A DNA stretch of 64,000 bases from Thermoanaerobacter sp. A7A (GCF_000445185.1 NZ_AVAF01000032.1:1-64000), one strand, 5' to 3'. Shown: positions 44,206 through 56,307, numbered from the stretch's first letter. Notes: generated from the letters alone by a model not told the origin. Translations and numbers: made by a program.

Positions 44206-45216
44206 ATGAGGCTTAAGTACTTAATTGTATTCCTGTTAGTATTAGCCCTTACAGTTTCTTTATTTGCAGGGTGTATAAATAAAAGTCAAAAACTTACAAA
44301 AATTAATTTTGTAGAAACAGTCCATTCTATTTTTTACGCTCCCTATTACGTAGCTGTAAGCCAAGGCTTTTTCAAAGAACAGGGGCTGGAACTCGTCATT
44401 ACAACTGCTCAAGGGTCAGATAAAGCTGCAACGGCCGTTTTATCAGGCACAGCAGACATAGGACTTCAAGGGCCTGAAACCACTGTATACGTACTTAAAG
44501 AAGGTAGAGATGATTATCTTGTAAACTTTGGGCAGCTCACAAGAAAAGATGGGTCTTTCCTTTTGGGGAAAAAGCCTGAACCGGACTTTAAATGGGAAAA
44601 TTTAAGAGGCAAAAAGGTAATAGGTGGAAGGCCTGGCGGAATGCCTCAAATGACACTGGAATACATTTTAAAAGAGCACGGCATAAATCCAAAAACAGAT
44701 TTAACTCTCATCACCAATCTTCAATTTACAGCTGCAGCGGGAGCTTTTATGTCTTCCGATGCTGATTACGTGGCGTTATTCGAACCTACAGCTTCCCTAG
44801 TTGAAAAACAAAAAGGTGGATACATTGTAGCATCAGTTGGCGCTTCCAGTCATGAAGTTCCTTATACGACTTTTAATGCAAGAAAAAGCTATATTGAAAA
44901 ACATCCCGATATAATACAGCGTTTTGTAAATGCAGCGTATAAGGGAATGCTGTGGGTGGAATCTCATTCTCCTAAAGAAGTAGCAGAAGCAATTAAGCCT
45001 TTCTTCCCAGATGCTGATATAGACCTTATGGCGACAGCTATTGAAAGATACAAAAATCAAAACACCTGGGGCACTACTCTAAAAATGAAAGTTGAAGACT
45101 TTGATTTTTTGCAAAATATACTTTTAGATGCAAGTGTAATAAAAGAAAAGGTGGACTCACATCTTCTAATCAACAACACTTTCGCTGAAAAAGCTGAAAA
45201 AATGATCAAAAAGTAG
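44206..45216 (+). CDS. NMT1/SsuA-type ABC transporter substrate-binding lipoprotein
   Basis: A 336-residue lipoprotein with a lipobox LFAGC (Cys about 23) and the NMT1/SsuA/ThiY pattern: VETVHSIFYAPYYVAVSQGF, FKEQGLELVITTAQGSDKAA, GTADIGLQGPETTVYVLKEG and GKKVIGGRPGGMPQMTLEYI. It captures a small aromatic or sulphonate-type substrate outside the cell for the ATPase and permease downstream. The thiamine-precursor (HMP) and riboflavin subclasses are candidates. No TPP or FMN riboswitch is visible upstream, so the substrate is open. ATG at 44206, six bases after AAAAGGAGG; an ATG at 44200 overlaps that site. Confidence 0.8.
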   Translation: MRLKYLIVFLLVLALTVSLFAGCINKSQKLTKINFVETVHSIFYAPYYVAVSQGFFKEQGLELVITTAQGSDKAATAVLSGTADIGLQGPETTVYVLKEGRDDYLVNFGQLTRKDGSFLLGKKPEPDFKWENLRGKKVIGGRPGGMPQMTLEYILKEHGINPKTDLTLITNLQFTAAAGAFMSSDADYVALFEPTASLVEKQKGGYIVASVGASSHEVPYTTFNARKSYIEKHPDIIQRFVNAAYKGMLWVESHSPKEVAEAIKPFFPDADIDLMATAIERYKNQNTWGTTLKMKVEDFDFLQNILLDASVIKEKVDSHLLINNTFAEKAEKMIKK

Positions 45217-45226
45217 GGTTTTAAAT

Positions 45227-45261
45227 TGTGCTCAATATGTCCCTCCCATATTGAGCACAAC
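45227..45261 (+). promoter_or_regulatory. Intercistronic stem-loop in the ABC operon
   Basis: TTGTGCTCAATATG and CATATTGAGCACAA are perfectly complementary over 14 bases around a seven-base loop, 11 bases after the binding-protein stop. It is followed by CTCCCCTTTTATT rather than a strong T tract. It could reduce read-through or stabilise the 3' end of the binding-protein mRNA, giving more binding protein than transporter. Confidence 0.75.
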
Positions 45262-45300
45262 TCCCCTTTTATTAACTTCACATAGAAGGGAGTGTCTTTT

Positions 45301-46047
45301 ATGAATAAAATAATGGTCAGCCTCAAAGATGTATCCTTTAATTATCACACCTTAGAGGGTGAAACTGAAGCTTTAAAAAATATTTCTTTTGATGTGTACG
45401 AAGGAGAATTTGTAGGGATTATAGGCCCTTCTGGGTGTGGCAAATCTACTCTTCTTTCGATTATTTCCGGTCTTTTAAAGCCTTCTTACGGAAGTGTAGA
45501 GGTAAATGGAAAAATAGGCTATATGCTCCAAAAAGACCACCTTTTTGAATGGCGAAATATATGGCAAAATGCGCTACTTGGACTTGAAATACAAAAAAGT
45601 CTAACAGAAGAGTCTAAAAAATACGTAGAAGGTTTGCTTGTAAAATACGGCCTCGGCGAGTTTAAAAACCATTATCCTAATCAATTGTCAGGTGGGATGC
45701 GACAAAGAGCCGCTCTCATAAGGACATTGGCTTTAAAACCAGACATACTTTTACTAGATGAGGCCTTTTCTGCTTTAGACTACCAAACAAGACTTGCTAT
45801 ATCCGATGAAGTGTATAAAATTCTTAAATATGAGCAAAAAACTGCGGTCATAGTAACTCACGATATCTCAGAGGCAATTTCTATGTGTGACAGAATTGTA
45901 GTGCTATCAAATAGGCCTGCCCATGTAAAAAAGATTTATGACATTGTCTTAACCTGTGAAGATCGAACTCCCATAGGCTGCAGAAAAGCTCCTGAGTTTA
46001 GAGAATATTTTAATTCTATTTGGAAGGAGTTGGATGTCCATGTATGA
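45301..46047 (+). CDS. ABC transporter ATP-binding protein (SsuB/TauB/ThiZ type)
   Basis: A 248-residue ATPase: Walker A IIGPSGCGKSTLLSIISG at about 37-54, Q-loop MLQKDHLFEWRN, signature NQLSGGMRQRAALIRTLALK, Walker B ILLLDEAFSALD and the H-loop VIVTHDISEAISM. It is of the nitrate/sulphonate/taurine class that pairs with NMT1 binding proteins. The start is the ATG at 45301 behind AAGGGAGTG. Confidence 0.9.
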   Translation: MNKIMVSLKDVSFNYHTLEGETEALKNISFDVYEGEFVGIIGPSGCGKSTLLSIISGLLKPSYGSVEVNGKIGYMLQKDHLFEWRNIWQNALLGLEIQKSLTEESKKYVEGLLVKYGLGEFKNHYPNQLSGGMRQRAALIRTLALKPDILLLDEAFSALDYQTRLAISDEVYKILKYEQKTAVIVTHDISEAISMCDRIVVLSNRPAHVKKIYDIVLTCEDRTPIGCRKAPEFREYFNSIWKELDVHV

Positions 46048-46852
46048 AGCAGCAACCCCTTATATTTCAAAGGAGCACAGGGAATTTTTAAAAAAAGTTA
46101 AGAGAAAAAATGTATTGATACGAGTCACCCAATTTGCATTATTAATCCTCTTTTTCGCTACATGGGAAATTGTCGCAAGGTATAAAATTGTAGACCCTTT
46201 TTTGGTCAGCCAGCCTTCAAGAATGCTGAAAACTATGATGACTTTAAGCCAGAATGGTTCTCTTTTTATGCACATATGGGTTACTTTGAGTGAAACGATA
46301 ATAGGTTTTACTCTTGGCACAATAATTGGCATGATAATCGCTATACTTTTGTGGTGGTCAGATTTTTTGTCAAAAGTTGCAGAACCTTATTTGGTTGTAC
46401 TTAATAGCCTCCCTAAAATTGCATTGGGTCCTATATTTATAGTTTGGATGGGAAATGGAGAAGCTCCAATAATTACAATGGCTCTTGCTATTTCATTGAT
46501 AGTAACTATAATCAGCTTGCAAACGGGTTTTAAAGAAGTAGACGAAGAAAAAATAAAACTTTTAAAGACTTTTGGTGCCACAAAAATGCAAATACTTACA
46601 AAATGTATTCTTCCCGCCAGTGTCCCAACGATTATTTCCGCCATAAAAATAAACATCGGACTTTCCTGGGTAGGAGTAATTACAGGAGAATTCTTAGTTT
46701 CTAAAGCAGGTTTGGGATATTTGATTGTCTACGGCGGTCAAATTTTTAAGTTGGATTTGGTAATGACAAGTGTCATGATACTCTCAATACTTTCTGCCTT
46801 GATGTACATTTTTATAGTGTATCTTGAAAAAAAGCTGATAAGGTGGAGATAG
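46034..46852 (+). CDS. ABC transporter permease (SsuC/TauC/ThiX type)
   Basis: A 272-residue permease with about six helices and the EAA-type loop LKTFGATKMQILTKCILPAS (about 173-192). It overlaps the ATPase gene by 14 bases. With the two genes upstream it forms a complete importer. Either ATG of ATGTCCATG could be used; the first follows AAGGAGTTGG. Confidence 0.9.
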   Translation: MSMYEAATPYISKEHREFLKKVKRKNVLIRVTQFALLILFFATWEIVARYKIVDPFLVSQPSRMLKTMMTLSQNGSLFMHIWVTLSETIIGFTLGTIIGMIIAILLWWSDFLSKVAEPYLVVLNSLPKIALGPIFIVWMGNGEAPIITMALAISLIVTIISLQTGFKEVDEEKIKLLKTFGATKMQILTKCILPASVPTIISAIKINIGLSWVGVITGEFLVSKAGLGYLIVYGGQIFKLDLVMTSVMILSILSALMYIFIVYLEKKLIRWR

Positions 46853-46923
46853 AAAACAGTGTTTTTTGTCTTTTTATGTGCTAAAATATGTATTGTAGTA
46901 CTATAAATGCGGGGTGAAAACTA

Positions 46924-48555
46924 ATGAAAATTGCATTAGCACAAATAAATCCAGTTGTAGGAGATATAAAAGGAAACTTTAAAAAGATAGTAGAGTTTAT
47001 AAATACAGCAAAATACCAAAAAGCTGACCTTGTGGTGTTCCCTGAATTGTCTACTGTAGGTTATCCTCCTAAAGACTTTTTGTTTATGCAAGATTTTTTA
47101 GAAGCCAATGAAAAATATATAAATGAAATAGTCTTGCCCGCTACTTATCAAATCGGAGTAATACTTGGTACTGTAAGGCAAGACACAGAAGGCAATCTTT
47201 ACAATTCTGCTTTTTTTATTTATGACGGTAAAATAGTCGAGGTTTTTGATAAGACTTTATTTCCAAACTATGACGTATTTGATGAAAAAAGGTATTTCAA
47301 ACCAGCACAAATAAGAAAGGTAGCTTCTTTTAAAGGGATAAAATTAGGAGTTAATATATGTGAAGACATATGGAAAGATTATGTTTTTGAGCCAAATGTA
47401 GATTATTCTGTTGATGTTTTAGAAGAACAATTTAAGCTAAAACCTGATATTTTTATAAATATTTCAGCATCTCCTTACTACTTGGGTAAGCAAAATATGA
47501 GAGTAGAAATGATAGAGAAAAAAATAAAAAAGTACGCAATTCCTTTTGTTTACGTGAATCAAGTTGGTGCAAATGATGAATTGATATTTGACGGTTCTAG
47601 CTTTGTAGTAAATGAAGAAGGCAAAAGAGTTGTGCAGCTTAAAGCTTTTGAGGAAGACATTAAAATTGTCGATATGGAAGAGCTTAAAAATTTTAAAGAG
47701 TTACCTGAGATAAAAGAGGATATATCATGGGTATACAATGCTCTCGTAGTTGGTGTAAGAGATTATTGTAAAAAATCAGGTTTTAAAAAGGCAGTAGTAG
47801 GCTTAAGCGGAGGAATAGATTCTGCAGTAGTTTGTGCCATTGCAGTAGAAGCTTTAGGAAAAGAAAATGTTCTTGCAGTTTCAATGCCTTCAAGATATTC
47901 CTCTGAAGGAAGTAAAACTGATGCAAGAATACTGGCTGAAAATTTGGGAGTTGAATTTAGAGTAATCCCAATAGAGCCTGTGTTCAAAAGTTATTTATCC
48001 GTTTTCAATGGGGATAACAGCGTTATAGGTGACCTGGCAGAAGAAAACATACAGGCAAGAATAAGAGGTAATTATTTAATGTTTATATCAAATAGGGAAG
48101 GGCACATTGTTTTAACTACCGGAAATAAATCAGAATTGGCAATGGGATATTGCACTCTTTACGGAGATATGAGCGGAAGCCTTGCACCAATTGCAGATGT
48201 ACCTAAGACAATGGTATACGAGCTTGCGAAGTATATAAACAGAGAAAGAGAAATAATTCCAATTTCTATAATTGAAAAAGTTCCTTCTGCAGAATTAAGA
48301 CCTAATCAAAAAGATGAAGACTCATTGCCTCCTTACAAGATTTTGGATGAAATATTAAAAATGTATATAGAGGAAAACAGGTCAGCAAAAGAAATAATAG
48401 AAAAAGGATATGATGAAAGATTGGTAAAAGATGTTATAAATAAAGTCAACAGAGTAGAGTACAAAAGAAAACAAGCAGCACCTGGACTCAAAGTCACCAC
48501 CAAAGCCTTTGGAACAGGAAGACGTATGCCAATTGTTCACAACTTTAAACTGTGA
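46924..48555 (+). CDS. nadE: Glutamine-dependent NAD+ synthetase
   Basis: A 543-residue two-domain enzyme. The N-terminal CN-hydrolase (glutaminase) domain has the Glu-Lys-Cys triad in VVFPELSTVGYPP, FDKTLFPNYDVFDEKRYF and GVNICEDIW (Cys at about 145). The C-terminal synthetase has the PP-loop VVGLSGGIDSAVVCAIA at about 288. It amidates deamido-NAD to NAD with ammonia from glutamine. Length and order fit the glutamine-dependent class. It has its own ribosome site (GGGGTGAAAACTA). Confidence 0.92.
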   Translation: MKIALAQINPVVGDIKGNFKKIVEFINTAKYQKADLVVFPELSTVGYPPKDFLFMQDFLEANEKYINEIVLPATYQIGVILGTVRQDTEGNLYNSAFFIYDGKIVEVFDKTLFPNYDVFDEKRYFKPAQIRKVASFKGIKLGVNICEDIWKDYVFEPNVDYSVDVLEEQFKLKPDIFINISASPYYLGKQNMRVEMIEKKIKKYAIPFVYVNQVGANDELIFDGSSFVVNEEGKRVVQLKAFEEDIKIVDMEELKNFKELPEIKEDISWVYNALVVGVRDYCKKSGFKKAVVGLSGGIDSAVVCAIAVEALGKENVLAVSMPSRYSSEGSKTDARILAENLGVEFRVIPIEPVFKSYLSVFNGDNSVIGDLAEENIQARIRGNYLMFISNREGHIVLTTGNKSELAMGYCTLYGDMSGSLAPIADVPKTMVYELAKYINREREIIPISIIEKVPSAELRPNQKDEDSLPPYKILDEILKMYIEENRSAKEIIEKGYDERLVKDVINKVNRVEYKRKQAAPGLKVTTKAFGTGRRMPIVHNFKL

Positions 48556-48585
48556 TTTTTAAATAACTTGTGAGGAGGAGATATT

Positions 48586-49449
48586 TTGTCAAAACAATTA
48601 AAAAGCGACATTGTGCTCACCGTAGTAACCATGGTGTGGGGGGCTACATTTATAATAGTCAAAAACGCTATACAGACACTTCCTGTATACAATTTTCTTT
48701 TTATACGCTTTTTATTGGCTTTTTCGCTTCTCGCAATAATCTTCTATAAAAAGTTAAAAACCATTGACAAAAAAACATTGGCTGCTGCTTCAGTAATTGG
48801 GACAATGCTTTTTTTAGGTTATGCCTTTCAGACAATGGGACTTAAATACACTACAGCATCTAAATCAGGATTTATAACAGGGTTTAGCGTAGTGTTAGTG
48901 CCAATTTTAGAAGCAGTGCTTCTTAAAAGAAAGCCTTCAAAGCCTGCAATTTTAGGAATTGTCCTCGCTTTTATAGGACTTATACTGCTCACTACAAATA
49001 TTGACTTATCTATTAACATAGGTGACTTTTTGACACTTTTGTGTGCCTTTGCTTTTGGAATGCAGATTGTTTTGATAGCAAAATACGCCTCCACCTTGGA
49101 TACATATTTACTCGCTACTATTCAAATAGGAATAGTTGCACTTTTAAGCGGCATTGTGACTTTTCTATTTGAAAAGCCTTTTATACCTACATCTGTCGAT
49201 GTCTGGTTAGCCATTATAATAACCGGCTTTTTTGCTACGGCTTTTGCTATTGTTGCCCAAAATACAATGCAAGCGTACACTACTGCTACTCATACAGCTT
49301 TGATATTTGCATTAGAACCAGTTTTTGCTGCAATAGCTGCTTTTTTAATTGCAGGTGAAGTGATGTCCTTTAGAGCAATACTAGGCGGAATTTTTATGTT
49401 TGCAGGTATAGTGCTTTCCGAACTGCCTGAAAAGGAAGTGAGTAAATAA
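48586..49449 (+). CDS. EamA/DMT-family transporter
   Basis: A 287-residue protein with ten hydrophobic helices and the duplicated EamA fold: MVWGATFIIVKNAIQTLP in the first half and ALIFALEPVFAAIAAFLIAG in the second. It exports or imports metabolites; the substrate is not predictable. The TTG start at 48586 follows GGAGGAGATATT. Confidence 0.85.
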   Translation: MSKQLKSDIVLTVVTMVWGATFIIVKNAIQTLPVYNFLFIRFLLAFSLLAIIFYKKLKTIDKKTLAAASVIGTMLFLGYAFQTMGLKYTTASKSGFITGFSVVLVPILEAVLLKRKPSKPAILGIVLAFIGLILLTTNIDLSINIGDFLTLLCAFAFGMQIVLIAKYASTLDTYLLATIQIGIVALLSGIVTFLFEKPFIPTSVDVWLAIIITGFFATAFAIVAQNTMQAYTTATHTALIFALEPVFAAIAAFLIAGEVMSFRAILGGIFMFAGIVLSELPEKEVSK

Positions 49450-49451
49450 TA

Positions 49452-49500
49452 AAAAACTTCCTACTGCTTTTAAAAATCATCAGTAGGAAGTTTTATTTTT
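49452..49500. terminator. Bidirectional terminator between the EamA gene and atpC
   Basis: AAAACTTCCTACTG and CAGTAGGAAGTTTT pair over 14 bases around a 14-base loop, with A and T tracts on both sides. It ends both convergent transcripts. Confidence 0.9.
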
Positions 49501-49912
49501 ACATTTTTTGATATTTGCTAGCAATTTGCAATCTCATCAAAGCCCTCTTTAAGGCTGCTTCTGCCAAAAGATGTTCCTGTTTGCTTCTTTTTTGCCTAAG
49601 TTTTTCTTCTGCTCTTTCTTTGGCTGCTTGAGCACGAGCTATATCAATTTCTTCGGGCCATTCTACTGCACTGGACAAGATTGTCACACTGTCTCTTTTG
49701 ACTTCCATAAAGCCGCCGGAAATAAATGCCTCTCTCCACTGTCCGTCTTTTTTTATCTGTAAAGTACCTGTACCTACGGCTGCTGTCATGGGGATGTGGC
49801 CTTTTAAAATACCTATTTGACCTGTGGTTATGGTCACTATTATTTCTTCCACATCCCCTTCGTAAAATTTTCTATGAGGAGTTAAAACCTCGAGGTGAAA
49901 ATTTTTATCCAT
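49499..49912 (-). CDS. atpC: ATP synthase F1 epsilon subunit
   Basis: A 137-residue protein: the N-terminal beta-sandwich FHLEVLTPHRKFYEGDVEEI, then VTITTGQIGILKGHIPMTAA and the C-terminal helical hairpin (ARAQAAKERAEEKLRQKRSK). It is part of the central stalk and can inhibit ATP hydrolysis. The ATG at 49912 follows GAGGTGAAAAGA; a GTG three codons upstream lies inside that site. Last gene of the operon, with its stop codon in the terminator. Confidence 0.95.
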   Translation of the reverse strand: MDKNFHLEVLTPHRKFYEGDVEEIIVTITTGQIGILKGHIPMTAAVGTGTLQIKKDGQWREAFISGGFMEVKRDSVTILSSAVEWPEEIDIARAQAAKERAEEKLRQKRSKQEHLLAEAALKRALMRLQIASKYQKM

Positions 49913-49922
49913 TCTTTTCACC

Positions 49923-52206
<2,284 letters not shown>

Positions 52207-52207
<1 letters not shown>

Positions 52208-53727
52208 TAACTATCACCCTTTGCGGCGTACTTTTCTTTGTACTCCAAAATTGCAGCTTTTAATTTTTCTTCTGTTTCGGAACTTAAATCTTTTGTGTCT
52301 CTTATCGACTGTTTTATTTCGGGATAATTTATATCCAAAAATTCTAAAAGTCCTTTTACAAAAGGTCTAACTTGTTCTACCTCGATATCAGCAACATATC
52401 TATTCATCACAGTATATATAGCTATTACTTGATCTTCTACTGGCATTGGCTGATATTGAGGTTGCTTTGTGATTTCAACAATTCTTTCCCCTTGTCTTAA
52501 AACTTCAAGGGTTGCTTTATCTAAGTCAGACCCAAATCGCGCAAAAACTTGCAATTCTCTATATTGAGAAAGTTCCAACCTTAAGCGACCAGCCACTTTT
52601 TTCATCGCCTTTATTTGTGCGGCACCGCCAACACGGGATACAGATAGACCCACATTTATAGCTGGTCTTATTCCTGAATAGAAAAGCTCTGACTCAAGGT
52701 ATATTTGTCCATCTGTGATTGAAATTACATTTGTAGGAATATATGCAGATATATCCCCTGCCAATGTTTCCACAATAGGAAGAGCCGTCAACGAACCTCC
52801 CCCGTATTCATCTGCAAGCCTTGCAGAACGTTCAAGAAGTCTTGAATGAAGGTAAAATACATCGCCAGGGTATGCTTCTCTTCCAGGTGGTCTTCTCAAA
52901 AGCAAGGATATAGTTCTATAAGCAATAGCATGCTTTGAAAGGTCATCATAAACTACCAGTACATCTTTGCCTTGATACATAAAATGTTCTCCCATAGCGC
53001 AACCTGCATACGGAGCAATATACTGAAGTGCAGCTGAATCACTGGCAGTTGATGCGACAACTGTTGTATATTCCATAGCCCCATACTTTTCTAACATGTT
53101 TACAATTCCTGCAACAGTTGAAGCCTTTTGTCCTATAGCTACATATATACAATATACTCCTTTGTCTTTTTGATTTATTATAGTATCTATAGCAATAGCA
53201 GTTTTACCTGTTTGCCTATCTCCAATTATTAATTCTCTCTGCCCTCTTCCTATAGGGATCATAGAATCTATAGCTAAAATACCTGTCTGTAAAGGTGTAT
53301 CCACAGATTTCCTTCTTACTATTGGTGGAGCGGGATATTCAATTGGACGTTTTGTTTCGTAGTTTATTGGTCCTTTACCATCAATGGGCTCTCCTAAGGG
53401 GTTTACAACTCTTCCTAACATTTCTTTTCCAACAGGCACTTCCATGATTCTGCCTGTTCTTTTTACTATATCCCCTTCTTTAACTTTTTCGGGGTCTCCA
53501 AGGACAACAACACCTACGGTATCTTCTTCAAGATTTAAGACCATTCCAACGACTCCACTTTCAAACTCCACCATTTCTCCGTAAATAGCATTGTCAAGGC
53601 CATAAATCCTCGCTATTCCATCACCTGATTGGATGACGTGTCCAATTTCCTGAGTTTCAAGGTTAAAATCGAAATTTTTTATTTTTTCTTCTATAACTGA
53701 GCTTATTTCTTCAGGTCTTATGCTCAT
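52207..53727 (-). CDS. atpA: ATP synthase F1 alpha subunit
   Basis: A 506-residue subunit: Walker [16 protein letters not shown] at about 169, [34 protein letters not shown] and [20 protein letters not shown]. It binds nucleotide non-catalytically and forms the catalytic interface with beta. Confidence 0.97.
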
Positions 53728-53752
53728 ACTCTTTCACCTTCTTAAATTCATT

Positions 53753-54286
53753 TTACACAGCTTGTTGCATATTTTTTAGAAGTGCAGTAAGTCTTGCTTT
53801 GACTGAACCATCGATTATTGTATTCCCAATAATAAGTTTTAAACCGCCTAATATTCTTTTATCTACTATTGGTTCGATATTGATGTGTTTTTCTAACTTT
53901 TTCTCTAATTTTTCTTGAAGCTTTTGCAATACTTCTTCTTTTAGTGGATATGCAGAAACGACTTTTACATCTGTAATATTAAAATACTCTTTGTATAGCT
54001 TTTTAAACTCCTTTCCAATGTCTTCAATTAGATCTTCTCTATGTTTTGATATTATTATTTTGATAAAATTGATAACTTCTTTATCGGTATCCTTTAAAAT
54101 CTGCTCCACAAATTCTATTTTCTTTGTTTTATCAATACTTTTATTCTTAAAAATCCGCTTTACTTTATCCACTTGAAGAATTTCAATTGCTTTATTTAAC
54201 TCCTCATAATACTCTTTCACTTTATTTTGCTGCTTCGCAACATCAAAAAAGGCATAAGCGTATCTCTTCGCAATTATTTGTGCCAT
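53753..54286 (-). CDS. atpH: ATP synthase delta subunit (OSCP)
   Basis: A 177-residue protein. The N-terminal helical bundle (RYAYAFFDVAKQQNK) and the C-terminal half ending IDKRILGGLKLIIGNTIIDG and SVKARLTALLKNMQ are typical. It links the b stalk to F1. It overlaps atpF by 13 bases. Confidence 0.93.
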   Translation of the reverse strand: MAQIIAKRYAYAFFDVAKQQNKVKEYYEELNKAIEILQVDKVKRIFKNKSIDKTKKIEFVEQILKDTDKEVINFIKIIISKHREDLIEDIGKEFKKLYKEYFNITDVKVVSAYPLKEEVLQKLQEKLEKKLEKHINIEPIVDKRILGGLKLIIGNTIIDGSVKARLTALLKNMQQAV

Positions 54287-54783
54287 GATGCCCCCGCCTC
54301 CTCGATAACCTCATTGATGAGGTCTTCGTCAGCAACAGGTAGCTTTTTCTCCAGCACACGGGAAGCGGCATCTATGACTAATTGCGATATCTCTGTCCTT
54401 AAATCATGCATAGCTTTGATTTTCTCTAACATTGCCTCTTCTTTTGCCTTTTCTATTATATTTTCTGCCTCTTTATTGGCATTTTCTATAATTTTGTTTG
54501 CTTTGTCTTCTGCTGCCTTTTGTGCCTTCTCAATAATAGCTTTTCCTTCATTATCAGCATTTTTTAGTATTTCTTCGTACTTAGCTTTTAAATTATGAGC
54601 TTCTTGCCTTTCTCTATTTGCTTCTTCTAAGGAGGATTTAATTTTGTTTTCTCTATTTTCAAGAAATTGTGTAACAGGTTTGAATAGAAGCCATTTCAAA
54701 ATAAAATAAAGAACTAGTAAATTAATTATTGTAAAGATGAAAGTCGATATATTAAAAATGCCCAATTTTTTCCCTTCTTTCAT
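54274..54783 (-). CDS. atpF: ATP synthase Fo b subunit
   Basis: A 169-residue protein with one N-terminal membrane helix (FTIINLLVLYFILKWLLF) and a long charged coiled coil (ENRENKIKSSLEEANRERQE). It is the peripheral stator stalk. Confidence 0.93.
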   Translation of the reverse strand: MKEGKKLGIFNISTFIFTIINLLVLYFILKWLLFKPVTQFLENRENKIKSSLEEANRERQEAHNLKAKYEEILKNADNEGKAIIEKAQKAAEDKANKIIENANKEAENIIEKAKEEAMLEKIKAMHDLRTEISQLVIDAASRVLEKKLPVADEDLINEVIEEAGASWHK

Positions 54784-54802
54784 CAGGAAATTTGTCTCAA
54801 AC

Positions 54803-55024
54803 TTATGGCTTTAATATTATTATCAGGAATGCCACCAACAAACCGTAAATAGCTGTTGCCTCTGCAAGCGCGCCTCCCAATAAAAGAAGCTGCATAATCC
54901 TTCCACCTGCTTCTGGCTGTCTTGATACAGCTTCAACTGCCTTTCCTGTCGCAAGACCTATACCAATACCTGCACCTATCCCTGTTAATGCAGCAATAGC
55001 TGCTCCTATAGCTAATAAATCCAT
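54803..55024 (-). CDS. atpE: ATP synthase Fo c subunit, predicted proton type
   Basis: A 73-residue hairpin of two helices joined by the RQPE loop (residues 35-38), forming the rotor ring. The ion-binding carboxylate is Glu55 in LAEATAIYG. Compared with the sodium-binding c subunit of Ilyobacter tartaricus, the glutamine ligand in helix 1 is replaced by Ile22 and the serine after the glutamate by Ala56, although Thr57 and Tyr60 remain. The sodium ligand set is therefore incomplete, and I infer proton coupling. Confidence 0.95.
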   Translation of the reverse strand: MDLLAIGAAIAALTGIGAGIGIGLATGKAVEAVSRQPEAGGRIMQLLLLGGALAEATAIYGLLVAFLIIILKP

Positions 55025-55093
55025 TTAAATCCTCTCCTTTTCTTTTTTATTTTTATTAAAATTTTTTAATCATTTCATTATTTTTATTATACA

Positions 55094-55747
55094 TTATTCT
55101 ATAGCTTCTTCAATATATAACATGGTCAAAAACACAAATACCAACATCTGTAATAATCCATCAAAAAGGTCAAAATATAAACTAAATACTGCAGGAACTA
55201 CTATTGGCACAGCCCTTTCAATAAGTTCCATTATCGTAACTGCTGCAAATATGTTGCCAAAAAGTCGGGCTGCCAGCGACAAAGGTCTTGTAAATAAATC
55301 CAAAACATTGATAAAAAGGTTTATAGGAGACTTAAAAAAGTGCTTTACGTACCCTTTAAGCCCTCTTGCTCTTATGGAAGCTATAATAACAGTAGTAATC
55401 GACATAATGGCAAGGGCTGAAGTTGTACTAATATCTTTAGTAGGAGGTGTTAAGCCAAAAATGCTTATAGTGTTGGCTAAAATCAAAAAAGCTGCTACAG
55501 TTCCTAAATAAGGAGCATAATCTCTCCAATGCTCTCCTAAAGCACCTTCCACAAATTTATTAAATCCCTCCACCATAAGCTCTACAACATTTTGTGCACC
55601 CTCAGGAACTAATTTCCATCCCTTAGTAACAACAGCAGCACCCAAAATTAGTACAGCCATTATAATCCATTCTACTACTATTGTTTCTGTAATAGGAATA
55701 CCTCCAAATAGCGGTATGGTAAATACCACTGAAGATCCTATCTCCAA
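55094..55747 (-). CDS. atpB: ATP synthase Fo a subunit
   Basis: A 217-residue membrane protein with five to six helices. The essential arginine is in LSLAARLFGNIFAAVTIME, and PLFGGIPITETIVVEW follows the start. It forms the ion half-channels against the c ring. The frame extends further upstream, but the strong site AGGAGGTGAGGTTA immediately precedes the TTG at 55747, which I take as the start (a GTG three codons upstream lies within it). Confidence 0.9.
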   Translation of the reverse strand: MEIGSSVVFTIPLFGGIPITETIVVEWIIMAVLILGAAVVTKGWKLVPEGAQNVVELMVEGFNKFVEGALGEHWRDYAPYLGTVAAFLILANTISIFGLTPPTKDISTTSALAIMSITTVIIASIRARGLKGYVKHFFKSPINLFINVLDLFTRPLSLAARLFGNIFAAVTIMELIERAVPIVVPAVFSLYFDLFDGLLQMLVFVFLTMLYIEEAIE

Positions 55748-55860
55748 TAACCTCACCTCCTCTTCTATACCCCCAACATGTATAATTATATACTTATTAC
55801 AAAAGATTTTCAATTTAGTATATTTACTGTGTTGCTAAAAGCTAACAATTCATTTGATTT

Positions 55861-56223
55861 TTACCTGCTTCGCAACTCTTCTTCTAGATTTTTGTCTAAC
55901 ACAAATAGATAGACGTATTCTCCTTTTTGAGGATTCATATCCTTATAGATACCTATAACATTACAACCTGTAAGGCGCATTATCATCTCCTTAAACTTGG
56001 GTTTTAATATTTCATCCAATAATTCCCTTAATTGTTTTACCAGCCTTTTACCCTCTTCAGTAGATATAATTTGCATCTCCTCATGGCTCAAAGATTTAAT
56101 AAGCCTTACAATAATCATATCCTCGCAAATTCGGGTTTTTGCTGCCTCTGCACCTCTTCCAATTGCTTCTTTTGTGAGTTTTATCATTTCTTCGTTTATT
56201 TTACTTTCTAATACCCCTTTCAT
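55861..56223 (-). CDS. DUF2294 family protein
   Basis: A 120-residue soluble protein with the DUF2294 pattern: IGRGAEAAKTRICEDMIIVR, LSHEEMQIISTEEGKRLVKQ, then LTGCNVIGIYKDMNPQKGEY. Function is unknown; relatives occur beside diverse operons and some annotations mention Na-dependent transport without evidence. The ATG at 56223 follows GGAGGGAGAAAATA. It lies about 110 bases upstream of atpB on the same strand and may be cotranscribed with it. Confidence 0.75.
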   Translation of the reverse strand: MKGVLESKINEEMIKLTKEAIGRGAEAAKTRICEDMIIVRLIKSLSHEEMQIISTEEGKRLVKQLRELLDEILKPKFKEMIMRLTGCNVIGIYKDMNPQKGEYVYLFVLDKNLEEELRSR

Positions 56224-56278
56224 TATTTTCTCCCTCCGCACATATAAACGCAAAAATTTTTATCAATAGTTAATAAAA

Positions 56279-56307
56279 ATTATACCCCTTATAATGTTCT
56301 AACACAA
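56279..56307 (-). promoter_or_regulatory. Promoter upstream of the DUF2294 gene
   Basis: Minus-strand TTGTGT (56302-56307), 17-base spacer and TATAAT (56279-56284), about 50 bases before the start codon. It may also serve the ATP synthase operon, because no better promoter is visible between 55748 and 55860. Confidence 0.6.
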
